A stretch of DNA of 64,000 bases from GCA-2794515 sp034436155 (GTDB lineage: Bacteria; Chloroflexota; Anaerolineae; Aggregatilineales; Phototrophicaceae): the NCBI GenBank assembly GCA_034436155.1, contig DAOTVP010000010.1:1-64000 (forward strand), in the 5' to 3' direction. How positions within the stretch are numbered: the stretch's first letter is position 1; each line of letters begins with the position of its first letter. The notes under the pieces are model-generated. The model was not told the origin of the DNA, made no database searches, and saw only the letters and a program-made list of their open reading frames with translations. This document shows positions 27,777 through 37,321 of this stretch, piece after piece. Both the position numbers and the translations under genes were made by a program.

Positions 27777-28775
27777 CTAACAGCGCGTTTGGGGTATATC
27801 GGTTGGCTGACGTTTCTTATACCATTCAACGGTGCGTTTCGCGCCTTCGATGAATGGTGTGGGGATAAATCCCAATTCGTCCCGCGCCTTTTGGTTGGAT
27901 ACGCGCCAATAATTATATACATACGATTTCAGATTGAGGGGCCAAAACGGTTCGCGGTTCGTGATTTTGGCGATAAATTCTAAAAAGCGCGAGGCGTTAA
28001 TCCCCACCCATCCAGGGATAGGCGGGCGTGGATACCACAATTTGGCTTCGGCACACACAATATCAAACACCTGTTTATGCGTCATCCAATCGCCACAGAT
28101 ATGATAAATTTCGCCCACGCGCCCGTTGGTCATCGCCAGCATAATCCCTTGCACGACATCGCCGATATAAGCGGGGAAGGTGATATAGCGTCCGCGATTC
28201 ATCTGCATGATAATCCCACGCATGGGGTCGCGGAAAAATAACCGATTAAACGCATATTCGCCCAATTCGCCATAAAACGCGCCCGGACGCAAGACAATCA
28301 CAGGGACATTTTTTTCACGATGAAATCTGAGCGCATCTTGTTCGCCTTCGAGTTTGCTTTTTTGATACGGGTCGGTAGGGTGTGGCGGATACGTTTCATC
28401 CATCACATCCGTGGGGTGGGGCGTGCCGATGACGGCAATCGTGGAGATATGGATGAAGCGTTTGAGCGGGATACTGCTGGCGGCGGTGAGGATGTTATGC
28501 GTGCCTTGTGTGTTGGTACGCATAAAATTGGCTTCATCACCCCAAAAACGGAATAACCCGCCCGCATGGATGATATATTCGCACCCTTGCACCGCCTCCA
28601 TGAGCAAGTCGGCATCGCTCAAATCGCCTTTGACGATATGCACACGCGGATACTGATTTAGCCATGTGTGTTGTTCGGGTGTCCGTGTGAGGACTTTGAT
28701 TGTAAGACCATCACGGCATAACGCTGGGATGAGATGCCGTCCTAAAAAGCCCGTTCCCCCTGTGACAAATATCAT
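27777..28775 (-). CDS. Extended SDR NAD-dependent epimerase/dehydratase
   Basis: 332 residues. N-terminal MIFVTGGTGFLGRHLIPAL is the NAD(P)-binding TGxxGFxG motif. The catalytic Tyr-x3-Lys is YQKSK (after DETYPPHPTD), with the Ser/Thr position in HISTIAVIG. It resembles dihydroflavonol-reductase/3-beta-HSD-like and nucleoside-sugar epimerases, and the substrate is not predictable. It is the last gene of the six-gene minus-strand unit beginning with uppP, 10 bp after the membrane-protein gene. Confidence 0.88.
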   Translation of the reverse strand: MIFVTGGTGFLGRHLIPALCRDGLTIKVLTRTPEQHTWLNQYPRVHIVKGDLSDADLLMEAVQGCEYIIHAGGLFRFWGDEANFMRTNTQGTHNILTAASSIPLKRFIHISTIAVIGTPHPTDVMDETYPPHPTDPYQKSKLEGEQDALRFHREKNVPVIVLRPGAFYGELGEYAFNRLFFRDPMRGIIMQMNRGRYITFPAYIGDVVQGIMLAMTNGRVGEIYHICGDWMTHKQVFDIVCAEAKLWYPRPPIPGWVGINASRFLEFIAKITNREPFWPLNLKSYVYNYWRVSNQKARDELGFIPTPFIEGAKRTVEWYKKRQPTDIPQTRC

Positions 28776-28785
28776 GATATGCCTC

Positions 28786-29436
28786 TTATCCTGTGTCGTT
28801 GCCGATAGATCTCCTAGAAAAGGTCGTGACCCATTCTATAGGATAGGCAGATTTTATCCCATTCCAGCCATTTGGCAACTCTTGGATGAAGCGATTGATT
28901 TTCCAGCGATGAGCGAGGCTATCGTAACACATCTCGTAGACCACTGTGGCGTTGCCCATATCTTGGGTCGCCACACGGCGATACGTTTTGGTGCAATATG
29001 TCACCATACGGCGCGTGATTTGGGTATCGATCACCAAACAGCGCAACGGGTCGTTTTCGATAGGTTGTACCGAGAGGGTATGAATACAACGTAACACGCC
29101 GACAAAACGCGGATGTTCGGGTTGCAGGGTGGCGAAATAATCATTGAGTAACACGCCATACAGGTGCATGGGCGCTTCGGTGAGGCGTGTGCTATAGCTG
29201 AGAAAATGACTTTTCCCCAACCATGCCATCGCCCGTAAATAATCGGCTTGGACAGTTTGAATAGACGGTTTGTTAATGGGGTTGTCCTCTGTCAGTGTAT
29301 GGTGCGCCTGAGCGCGGGTCGATAAAATAGCGAGCAATAGCGTGAATAAGAGCAAGCCCAGAAAGGTCATGCTGGCAATAATCAGAATCATCGTTATATC
29401 ATAACGATAGGTGCTGACTTGATTGATGAGTGGCAT
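28786..29436 (-). CDS. Uncharacterised single-pass membrane protein
   Basis: 216 residues, not recognised. One strong hydrophobic helix at about 14-40 (ITMILIIASMTFLGLLLFTLLLAI) is followed by a soluble domain. The C-terminal half alternates strands (CLVIDTQITRRMVTYCTKTYRRVATQDMG; ATVVYEMCYDSLAHRWKINRFIQEL) in a way that suggests an NTF2-like or Tim44-like fold, but this is only an impression. It sits 14 bp downstream of the degenerate receiver gene and 10 bp upstream of the SDR gene. Confidence 0.65.
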   Translation of the reverse strand: MPLINQVSTYRYDITMILIIASMTFLGLLLFTLLLAILSTRAQAHHTLTEDNPINKPSIQTVQADYLRAMAWLGKSHFLSYSTRLTEAPMHLYGVLLNDYFATLQPEHPRFVGVLRCIHTLSVQPIENDPLRCLVIDTQITRRMVTYCTKTYRRVATQDMGNATVVYEMCYDSLAHRWKINRFIQELPNGWNGIKSAYPIEWVTTFSRRSIGNDTG

Positions 29437-29450
29437 GGCGCACCTTTCTA

Positions 29451-29828
29451 CTAGAGTAAAAGGTCACACACACGTTGACGGATTTGGGTGATGCTGATCG
29501 GGCGCATCAGATATTCGACAAGCGGTATAGGGGGCGTGTTATAATTATCATCGGCGATAATAGCGATGGGCAATTGACGAAAACCGAGCGTCTCTTTGAT
29601 TTTATAAATGAGTTGAATACTGTGCATATCGGGCAATTGTGTCTCGGTGATGAGCAAATCGACCCGCATTTCTTCTAAATAACATAACGCATCATGAGCG
29701 TTTTGTGCCTCTTGGATATGAACAGGCAAACCCCGTAGCGCGGTGGCGATGCCATCGCGTACATCATCTTGCACAATTGTCAGGACGATAGTTTTGCCGC
29801 TCAGATTTGCCCGTTCATCACCAGCCAT
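29451..29828 (-). CDS. Degenerate (pseudo-)receiver domain protein
   Basis: 125 residues with the receiver fold but altered chemistry. The acidic pair is kept (IVQDD, Asp21-Asp22), but the phospho-accepting Asp is Glu62 (LLITETQLPD), the conserved Thr/Ser is Ala92 (AIIADD) and the conserved Lys is Arg109 (YLMRPIS). It therefore cannot be phosphorylated in the normal way; Glu may mimic a permanently activated state. It lies 8 bp after the AAA ATPase gene and close to the REC-kinase hybrid, suggesting a scaffold or constitutive partner role. Confidence 0.8.
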   Translation of the reverse strand: MAGDERANLSGKTIVLTIVQDDVRDGIATALRGLPVHIQEAQNAHDALCYLEEMRVDLLITETQLPDMHSIQLIYKIKETLGFRQLPIAIIADDNYNTPPIPLVEYLMRPISITQIRQRVCDLLL

Positions 29829-29836
29829 GATACTTG

Positions 29837-31177
29837 TTATAACTCCACGAAATACGATGCGGCGGCGCGGTCTATCAAGTCACGATTCGACATGGTGGGG
29901 GGAATATCCAAATAACTGGCAATATCGATCATCTGGGCGATAATATCGCGGGGATGCACCATGCGGAAATCTCTATCCATATCAATGAACCACTTTTTGA
30001 TGAGGTAATGCAGACCGTTTTCATCATATGGCACGCGCTTTGTCTTACAGATAATCTTGAAAATTTCGGTGAATTGTTCTACATCGGGGTTGCCAACCTC
30101 GATTTTATGACGAATACGGCGCAAGAACGCCTCATCAACCAAGTCTTTGGGGTCGAGATTGGTCGAGAATATCGTCATGACATAAAACGGGATGCCGATT
30201 TTACGCCCGTTGTTGAGCGTCATAAAGTCAATGCGTGTTTCTAGTGGCACAATCCAGCGATTGAGCAATTGTACCGGGCTGACTTGTTGTCGCCCAAAGT
30301 CGTCAATCAAGAATAACCCGCCGTTGGCTTTGAGGTGGATGGGCATTTCGTAAAATTTATTGATTTCATCGTAGACCAAATCGAGGACTTCCATCGTCAA
30401 TTCGCCCCCGACCATGATCATCGGGCGTTTGATGGCTATCCAACGCATATCCTGAACGACACCTGTTGGCAATTTTTGCGTGGGCGGATTGGGCGAGATT
30501 TGGTGATTGATGGCATCAAACATCTGGATAACTTGCCCGTTCACATCAATCGCATACGGAATCCACATATCTTCACCGAGTACGATTTCGCCAACGCGCT
30601 CGGCAATCGTGGTTTTACCATTGCCCGGAGGTCCGAATAAAAAGATAGCTTTGCCCGAATTGACGGCGGGTCCGACCTTGCTCAACATTTCATCGCTGAT
30701 GACCAAGTTGTTCATCACCATGCGGAGTTGTTTTTGGCGAATCGGCGGACGTTCCGCATTTTGTGCGCGGAGCGATTCGAGGTACATCTCCAACGGCACA
30801 GGGGCGGCATTGGCATACGATGTACGTTCCATTGCCTCTTTTGCTTTGGCTGTGCCTTTGTCGGTCAGGCTATAGCGGAAACTGGCTTCGCCGATGCCCG
30901 CACCGCCGATTTGTGCTTTGGTATCGATAAATTTTTCGCGCTTTAAAAATTCCACCACGCCATCTAACACCCCATTGAAGGGCAATTTGGCAATATCGGC
31001 AATTTGATGACCTGTTAAATCGCCACCATTGTATAAAATTTTGACGATATGGTCTGCCACATTTAATTTGCTCAAGCCTGTATCTTCAAGCGAGGTGATA
31101 GCAGGCGGAAACCAAACATTGCCGTTATTATTTGGTTTTTGACCCACACTTTGCATTTTACGAGCATCTGATGACAT
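29837..31177 (-). CDS. AAA ATPase with N-terminal winged-helix-like domain
   Basis: 446 residues. Residues about 40-115 look like a winged helix (ADHIVKILYNGGDLTGHQIADIAKLPFNGVLDGVVEFLKREKFI...YSLTDKG). The ATPase follows: Walker A GPPGNGKT (182-189), Walker B region LFLIDDFGRQQ (about 286-296), sensor-like IFSTNL and arginine-finger region EAFLRRIRHKI. The Asp-Asp-Phe-Gly replaces the standard DExx. The C-terminus is helical (HPRDIIAQMIDIASYL). Not a named family I can place; MoxR/RarA-like AAA+ in feel. It lies between the REC-kinase hybrid and the pseudo-receiver. Confidence 0.75.
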   Translation of the reverse strand: MSSDARKMQSVGQKPNNNGNVWFPPAITSLEDTGLSKLNVADHIVKILYNGGDLTGHQIADIAKLPFNGVLDGVVEFLKREKFIDTKAQIGGAGIGEASFRYSLTDKGTAKAKEAMERTSYANAAPVPLEMYLESLRAQNAERPPIRQKQLRMVMNNLVISDEMLSKVGPAVNSGKAIFLFGPPGNGKTTIAERVGEIVLGEDMWIPYAIDVNGQVIQMFDAINHQISPNPPTQKLPTGVVQDMRWIAIKRPMIMVGGELTMEVLDLVYDEINKFYEMPIHLKANGGLFLIDDFGRQQVSPVQLLNRWIVPLETRIDFMTLNNGRKIGIPFYVMTIFSTNLDPKDLVDEAFLRRIRHKIEVGNPDVEQFTEIFKIICKTKRVPYDENGLHYLIKKWFIDMDRDFRMVHPRDIIAQMIDIASYLDIPPTMSNRDLIDRAAASYFVEL

Positions 31178-31219
31178 ACATCTGTCCTTATTCTTTACGA
31201 CTTTACGCTTAATCTTATT

Positions 31220-32329
31220 TTAGATGAAATTTTCTTTTGCGACTAATAATTTGATACGCAAATTTGTTCCTTGTGATAAATTGCTCTCAATTTCTAACTT
31301 TCCGTTGTAGAGCATGATAAACTCACGGATGATGACCAAACCCAACCCATTGCCCTGTTGTTCTTGAATCCATCGGTCAAATTGCAGATATGCGCCTATC
31401 GATGCGACTTGTTCGGCGCTCATGCCGCGTCCTTGATCTTGAATTTCGATGATAAAATAATCATCCTCAACATGGGTGCTGATGGTGACTGGCGACCCTT
31501 TGTGTGAAAATTTGAAGGCATTATCTATTGCTTCTTCCATCACCTTATTGAAATCATTTTCGGCGATTTGCACCATGCGATTGGCATCCAGATGCAAGAT
31601 TAAATCGGCTTCGCGTTTATAATGTTGGGCTTTATTCTGTGCCTGAAATTCAACAATGCTGACGGGATGTGTGGTGATATTGAATTGGAGCGATTGAATT
31701 TCGTGCGTTGTCGTTTTGAGGACTTGTGCGCGGACATACGACAGGTAATTTTCGACCAGACGATACAGGCGTTGTGTCGCGTGGCTGATGTGTTGGGCGA
31801 AGTCGGCAATCTCTTCGGGTGAGATGTCATTGGCCCGGAGCATCAACAAATCGGCATAGCCCATAATGGCGACCAGTGGGGTGCGTAATTCATGCGGTAG
31901 GGCGGTGGTGATGCTCTCGCGTAGTTTTTGAATGCGCTCGTCGGCAACTTGATTTTGGATTTGGCGTTTGCTTAATTGGGCATTGATACTCTTGATGAGT
32001 TCATCTGAATTGAACGGCTTCGTCAAGTAATCATCTGCGCCTTGTGTCATGCCTGTTCGCATATCTTCGCGCTCTGTGCGGGCAGTCATGAAGATGAATG
32101 GCGTGGCGGCGGTGCGACTATCGGCACGGACTTGTTCGAGGACACCATAACCATCGAGTTCGGGCATCATAATATCGCAGATGATAAGGTCTGGCAATTC
32201 AGATAGCGCCCTTTCCCAACCAATCTGACCATTTTCTGCCGAAAAAACGGTGTACCCCTCAAAACTCAACATCTCGACAACATCGTTTCTGAGGGTATCG
32301 GCATCTTCTATCACCAGAATTTTCGTCAT
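31220..32329 (-). CDS. Hybrid receiver-histidine kinase (soluble)
   Basis: 369 residues with reversed order: receiver first (ILVIEDADT, phospho-Asp in IICDIMMPELDG, MTART, TKPFNSDEL), then HisKA with PHELRTPLVAIMGYADLL, then HATPase_c (EEAIDNAFKFS, DQGRGMS, GNGLGLVIIREF). No membrane segment, so the signal is likely carried by a phosphodonor or by partner contact. REC-first kinases often act as intermediates in branched relays. It is 13 bp after uppP and 42 bp before the AAA ATPase gene in the same orientation. Confidence 0.92.
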   Translation of the reverse strand: MTKILVIEDADTLRNDVVEMLSFEGYTVFSAENGQIGWERALSELPDLIICDIMMPELDGYGVLEQVRADSRTAATPFIFMTARTEREDMRTGMTQGADDYLTKPFNSDELIKSINAQLSKRQIQNQVADERIQKLRESITTALPHELRTPLVAIMGYADLLMLRANDISPEEIADFAQHISHATQRLYRLVENYLSYVRAQVLKTTTHEIQSLQFNITTHPVSIVEFQAQNKAQHYKREADLILHLDANRMVQIAENDFNKVMEEAIDNAFKFSHKGSPVTISTHVEDDYFIIEIQDQGRGMSAEQVASIGAYLQFDRWIQEQQGNGLGLVIIREFIMLYNGKLEIESNLSQGTNLRIKLLVAKENFI

Positions 32330-32342
32330 ATCATTATACCTC

Positions 32343-33158
32343 TCATACCACTAATACTCGTGTTGCCAACAGCACTAAAATAATGATACCAGCAATGATG
32401 CGATAATACCCAAAAATCATAAAACTGTTTTTAGAAATATAGGTCAATAACCAGCGAATGGCTATCCATGCCACAATCCCTGATACGATAGCGCCGATCA
32501 ATAAGTAGAGCAAATCGCCACTTTGTAATTCGTCGAGGCTGAAAAGTAAATCGAAGATGGTCGCACCGCCCAAGACGGGAATCGCCAGATAAAACGAAAA
32601 TTGAGTGATGACCGAGCGATTTATCCCGTTTAATAAACCGCCGATGATGGTCGCACCAGCCCGTGAGACACCCGGTATGAGCGCCAATGCCTGAAATATG
32701 CCGATGATACCCGCTTGTTTGAGTGTGATGGTATTCATCGTTTGCCCCTCTATTTCGGGGCGCGGTGTCCGTTCTATGAGGATGAAAATAATCCCGCCGA
32801 TGATGAGCGTGATGGCGATGACCAACGGGTTAAACAGCGTGTCTTTAATGAATCCGCGTAACAAAAAGCCCAATATCGCCGCAGGAATTGCCGCAATGAC
32901 GATATTTATCCATAAACGTTGTACATTAGGGTCTTTATGTACGGTGGTGATTTGCCTGCGAATATCGCCGAAATAATACACAATCACCGCGATCACCGCG
33001 CCGAGCTGGATAAATATTTCAAATGTACCCCCCAAACGCCCCATTTCTGAATTGAGCCATTGCGAAAAGACGATCAAATGTCCAGTAGATGAGATGGGCA
33101 AAAATTCGGTGATGCCTTCTACGATGCCTAAGATGATGATTTTGATAAGCTCTTCCAA
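32343..33158 (-). CDS. uppP: Undecaprenyl-diphosphate phosphatase
   Basis: 271-residue polytopic membrane enzyme that regenerates undecaprenyl phosphate for cell-wall synthesis. The BacA signature GIVEGITEFLPISSTGHL is at residues 11-28, with the second motif PGVSRAGATI near the middle; about eight hydrophobic helices. The start is TTG at 33156-33158, giving the family's usual N-terminus; no ATG fits. Only a weak AGAGAG precedes it. It is first in a run of six closely spaced minus-strand genes. Confidence 0.95.
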   Translation of the reverse strand: MEELIKIIILGIVEGITEFLPISSTGHLIVFSQWLNSEMGRLGGTFEIFIQLGAVIAVIVYYFGDIRRQITTVHKDPNVQRLWINIVIAAIPAAILGFLLRGFIKDTLFNPLVIAITLIIGGIIFILIERTPRPEIEGQTMNTITLKQAGIIGIFQALALIPGVSRAGATIIGGLLNGINRSVITQFSFYLAIPVLGGATIFDLLFSLDELQSGDLLYLLIGAIVSGIVAWIAIRWLLTYISKNSFMIFGYYRIIAGIIILVLLATRVLVV

Positions 33159-33295
33159 GTATCTGCTCTCTGATTGTTGAAATGATCAAGGTGTAAACGT
33201 TATTTTGCCACATATTTTACAAATTTCAAAAATTTCGCCAATTTTCTAACGATTTTGCCACCATGCGACTTGTTTGTATATTTTCCATAACCTTT

Positions 33296-33324
33296 TTGAC
33301 GAATTGACGGTATATCTTGATAAT
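33296..33324 (+). promoter_or_regulatory. Sigma70-type promoter of the amylase gene
   Basis: TTGACG (33296-33301), 17-bp spacer, GATAAT (33319-33324). The predicted transcription start near 33331 leaves a leader of about 54 nt before ATG 33385. Confidence 0.65.
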
Positions 33325-33384
33325 ACCCTACAACTTTGATGATAGTTCATAAACATGTTCAGATTGTCTTCTTCGAGGTGTGTG

Positions 33385-36300
33385 ATGATAAAAACGTCTT
33401 TTTTGAGGTTGTGTATTTATATTTTGATGACGGGTTGGTTATTGATGTTCTCAGTACCAATGAGCCGTGCCGCGAGTCAGGATAATAATGTTGAGTGGGG
33501 TATCAATGATGTGCGTCATGATACCCGTGATTTAACCTATCGCAATCCATTCGGTGCAGTCCCAACTGGTACAGCAATCACGATTCGGATGCGGGTGCGT
33601 TCATTTGATTTGACTTCCATGAATTTATATGTTTGGAATGCACATGGCGGTGATTTAACGTTGCCGATGTCGTGGCAGTATAATGTGGATTGCCCCGATA
33701 CACCCGGTCCAGACCTATCATGTGATATATGGGCGGCAACTATTCCCGCTAGTGCGACCACATCGCCTCGTATCTTATATTACAAATTCCAATTGGTGGA
33801 TGGTACAGACAGTGATTGGTATGTCGATGATCATGCTCATAACAGCTATGATCACGAGGATCGCTTTGAAAATGGCACAGGCATCATGGTTGATGAGAAT
33901 GATAGTACAGTCATCAACAATTCATTCAACATCACCGTTTATAATGCTTCAGCTTATGCCACACATCTCGACAGTTGGGCAAGTAATGCCGTAATTTATC
34001 AGATCATGCCCGATCGCTTTCGGAATGGTGATCCGACCAACGATCAGTGGGTGTATAACGATGTATACGGCAACCCCGTCACCCTTCACGCCACATGGCA
34101 CGAAGCCCCAGAAGATGCGCGTGTCACCAACCAATGGAGTCGAGACTTCTTCGGTGGCGATTTGCAAGGTGTGATGGATGAATTGGATTATTTAGAATGG
34201 TTGGGTGTTACAGCTATTTATTTTAATCCCATTTTCAACTCACCATCGAATCATGGCTATGATACGACCGATTACTTAAACATCAATCCACGTTATGGCA
34301 ATAATGCCCTATTTCAACAGTTTGCTACTGAAGCCGAATCTCGTGGCATTAAGATCATCCTAGATGGTGTGTTCAATCATACAGGGTCTGATTCTCGATA
34401 TTTCGATCGGTACAGCCGTTGGGATGCCAATGGCAATCCATCATTAGGCAATGACGGCAGTGGTGCATGTGAAGCGGCTAGTTCGTCTTTTGCCTCGTTT
34501 TATCAATTTTTAGGCGCACCCTTCACCGGTCCGTGTTATGGTGGACGGCGTTACGAGTCGTGGTGGGGATATGATACGTTGCCTAATCTTGTCGATTGGG
34601 TGGCGAGCAATTCTGTGCGTGATTATGTGTTTGATGTCAATAATGATGGCACGAATGGTGTGACCAGTGGTATGGCGGTCATTCAATATTGGTACTCGCT
34701 CGGCGCAGATGGTTGGCGCTTTGATGTGGCAGATGAAATTCCGCATAGTTTCTGGTCACAATTCCGTACACAAGTCAAAAATAACGACAATTTGAACGGA
34801 CCGCTTTATAGCGAGGTTTGGTTCGAGGCGCAACCGTGGTTGTTTGGTGATCAACTGGATTCCACGATGAATTATCGTTATCGTAAAGCTGTGTTGGGCT
34901 TTTTGATTGATAGCACATGGACAGATAACGATAACAATGGCGATCAAACCATGTATTACCTGCCACCATCCTCATTTGATTATGTCCTCAACTCCATCCG
35001 TGAAGATTATCCCGCCCCTGCGTGGTATGCCATGATGAATCTGATGGGGTCGCACGATACCAATCGCGCATTATTTGTTCTGCGCGAAAAATCGAGTGAT
35101 TTGACAACGGCGTTGAAAAAGATGCAGATGATGGCGGCGTTGCAATTTACCTACCCAGGTGCGCCCACTGTTTATTATGGGGATGAAGTGGGGTTGGGTG
35201 CGCGGGATTATGGCGGTTATGCCAATTGGGGTGCGGGTAAAACGGTGACGGGGATTATCCAAGATGACCCATATAACCGTCATCCGATGGTGTGGAGTTA
35301 TGATAACTATTCTTTTGATAGCTCTGACGGCGCATTGCCGAGCGGTTTGCCGAATACCGATTTACAACATTATTATCGCACATTGGCGTTGGCACGCCGC
35401 AACTACGAGGTTTTACGGACAGGCGATTTGTGGACTATAACCATTCGAGATGATTTGCAGACCTATGGCTATGTCCGTTTTGATACGGTGACGGGGCAAT
35501 GTGCCATCGCCTTTTTTAATCGTGATTTGAATAACACGCGCAATATCACCAATAATAGCGATTTCCCGCTCCCAGCGGTTTGTACAGGCACATTCTACGA
35601 TATTTTGCCAGATAACGGTGTGAATAATGCCACAGGTTGGACGGTATCGGGTTCGAGTATCACCGTGACGGGCGTGTTGCCACTCACATCGGTCTTGTTG
35701 GTCAAGCCGATGGATAATCCCAATACGACACCCGTTGTTTCTGTCTTCCCGCCAATGGGCATTGCCTTCACCGCAGGGGATAATAGTATCGCCACGAGCG
35801 CCTCTACGCCTGTTACGGTCACGCTCAATACATTGCAAGACATGCCCATCAGCGCAGGCGAAAGTGTGAGTTTCACATTGGTGAGCGGTGGTGGGTCATT
35901 GAGTGCTACCAGTGCTACTACCAATAGCAGTGGAGAGGCGACGGTCAATTACAATGCCCCGTCCATGCCAACAACGGCGCTCATCCGAGCCAGCATTGTT
36001 TCGCATGATGGTAAATCATATGACACCTTATTCACGGTTCATGTTGGATTGGATAATGGTGCTGATACGAGCGGTCTGGATAATCTGGTCGCCAATATCG
36101 GTCCGGAACGTGTCGGCAATTTGAGTCCAATTGGCATCACCATGACCAAATATGGCAATAGTCAAGTGGCGATGAGCGTATCTGCATTCACTGAAAATCC
36201 ATATGACGGACCGCCCGCCAGTAGTTTGCGTTCATCTGTTGTACAAGCGACTTTAGCATCCGCCACAGGTGTGAGTGCGGTCGATTTGGTCGTCAAGTAT

Positions 36301-37248
36301 ACGCATGGTGCCAGTGAGAACTCTTACAATTTATGGTGGTGGAATGGGACGTATTGGCAAACAGTCGCTGATACGATCAGAGATACCACTGCTGATACAA
36401 TTCGTTTCCGTGTGACCAATAGCACCACACCGAATTTATCGAATTTAGTAGGTGGAGCCGTGTTTTTTGTGAATGTCGCTCCGCAATTTCAATTGAATTT
36501 TGCATCTAACCAGATTGGATTGAATGCCACGACTGTTTTGAATATCACCATTGATAATTCTGATTTGTCGGGATTAAGCAATGTCGGCTTTACGCTTAAT
36601 TTGCCTTCTGGTTTGGTGGTCGCAACACCACCAAATGCTTCTAATCCATGTGCAGGTGGGACATTCTCGCCGATTGGTGGTGGGAGCAGTATCACTTTAT
36701 CGGGTGGCACGATCGCACCTGATAGCATCTGCACCCTGAGCGTGTCGGTGACAGGTACAGTCGGTGGTGTGAAAACAACCAGCACAACGCTCAATGCCAT
36801 TTTTGATGGACAACCCATTAATGTTGCCTCAAATACGGTTACAGTGTATGTTGCCTTCAAGCCATTTATGAATGAACAAGAATTGCTTTATCATCTGCAA
36901 ACGAATGCTGTGCCAAGTGGCTGGACGTACATCCTTGCTGATTTTATCACGCCAGACAAATTGCGGATTGTAGCCGTTATCAATGGCGAAACGGGGATTA
37001 TTGAATTGACGGTATCGTCTGTCAGTGGTGGGACGATGATGCGGTGGTCGGTGAGCAATATCACGAACACCAGTGGCGGGGCAACATCATCACAATATGC
37101 CGATGTCGCCCGTCATCATATTTTGAACGCACTGGCACAAGCCATCAATACGTATGCACATGGCATTGTTGGCACGACTAATTATGATTTGCTCAGTTAT
37201 CAACTATTCAGTGATGGGGTCGAATTGGAGTTGGTCGAAGTTCCTTGA
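33385..37248 (+). CDS. Secreted multidomain GH13 alpha-amylase family protein
   Basis: 1287 residues from ATG 33385, preferred over ATG 33355 because GAGG lies 6 nt upstream and the signal peptide (MIKTSFLRLCIYIL...SRAAS) begins there. Residues about 35-185 are an Ig-like/CBM-like N domain; the GH13 barrel runs from WASNAVIYQIMPDRFRNGD. Predicted triad: Asp447 (GWRFDVAD), Glu477 (YSEVWFE), Asp558 (GSHDTNR). After the C domain come a Big_1-type Ig repeat (VSFTLVSGGGSLSATSATTNSSGEA) and two further beta-sandwich repeats. It likely degrades starch or related alpha-glucans outside the cell. A palindromic terminator follows. Confidence 0.9.
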   Translation: MIKTSFLRLCIYILMTGWLLMFSVPMSRAASQDNNVEWGINDVRHDTRDLTYRNPFGAVPTGTAITIRMRVRSFDLTSMNLYVWNAHGGDLTLPMSWQYNVDCPDTPGPDLSCDIWAATIPASATTSPRILYYKFQLVDGTDSDWYVDDHAHNSYDHEDRFENGTGIMVDENDSTVINNSFNITVYNASAYATHLDSWASNAVIYQIMPDRFRNGDPTNDQWVYNDVYGNPVTLHATWHEAPEDARVTNQWSRDFFGGDLQGVMDELDYLEWLGVTAIYFNPIFNSPSNHGYDTTDYLNINPRYGNNALFQQFATEAESRGIKIILDGVFNHTGSDSRYFDRYSRWDANGNPSLGNDGSGACEAASSSFASFYQFLGAPFTGPCYGGRRYESWWGYDTLPNLVDWVASNSVRDYVFDVNNDGTNGVTSGMAVIQYWYSLGADGWRFDVADEIPHSFWSQFRTQVKNNDNLNGPLYSEVWFEAQPWLFGDQLDSTMNYRYRKAVLGFLIDSTWTDNDNNGDQTMYYLPPSSFDYVLNSIREDYPAPAWYAMMNLMGSHDTNRALFVLREKSSDLTTALKKMQMMAALQFTYPGAPTVYYGDEVGLGARDYGGYANWGAGKTVTGIIQDDPYNRHPMVWSYDNYSFDSSDGALPSGLPNTDLQHYYRTLALARRNYEVLRTGDLWTITIRDDLQTYGYVRFDTVTGQCAIAFFNRDLNNTRNITNNSDFPLPAVCTGTFYDILPDNGVNNATGWTVSGSSITVTGVLPLTSVLLVKPMDNPNTTPVVSVFPPMGIAFTAGDNSIATSASTPVTVTLNTLQDMPISAGESVSFTLVSGGGSLSATSATTNSSGEATVNYNAPSMPTTALIRASIVSHDGKSYDTLFTVHVGLDNGADTSGLDNLVANIGPERVGNLSPIGITMTKYGNSQVAMSVSAFTENPYDGPPASSLRSSVVQATLASATGVSAVDLVVKYTHGASENSYNLWWWNGTYWQTVADTIRDTTADTIRFRVTNSTTPNLSNLVGGAVFFVNVAPQFQLNFASNQIGLNATTVLNITIDNSDLSGLSNVGFTLNLPSGLVVATPPNASNPCAGGTFSPIGGGSSITLSGGTIAPDSICTLSVSVTGTVGGVKTTSTTLNAIFDGQPINVASNTVTVYVAFKPFMNEQELLYHLQTNAVPSGWTYILADFITPDKLRIVAVINGETGIIELTVSSVSGGTMMRWSVSNITNTSGGATSSQYADVARHHILNALAQAINTYAHGIVGTTNYDLLSYQLFSDGVELELVEVP

Positions 37249-37271
37249 TCGGCGTTTTTAATAATATATCT

Positions 37272-37300
37272 CCAGCCAGATGCCTAAAGCATCTGGCTGG
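37272..37300. terminator. Bidirectional terminator hairpin
   Basis: CCAGCCAGATGC (37272-37283) and GCATCTGGCTGG (37289-37300) form a perfect 12-bp stem with loop ctaaa, between the amylase gene and the convergent ATPase gene. Confidence 0.8.
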
Positions 37301-37321
37301 TCGTCTAAAAAGCACTATGAT

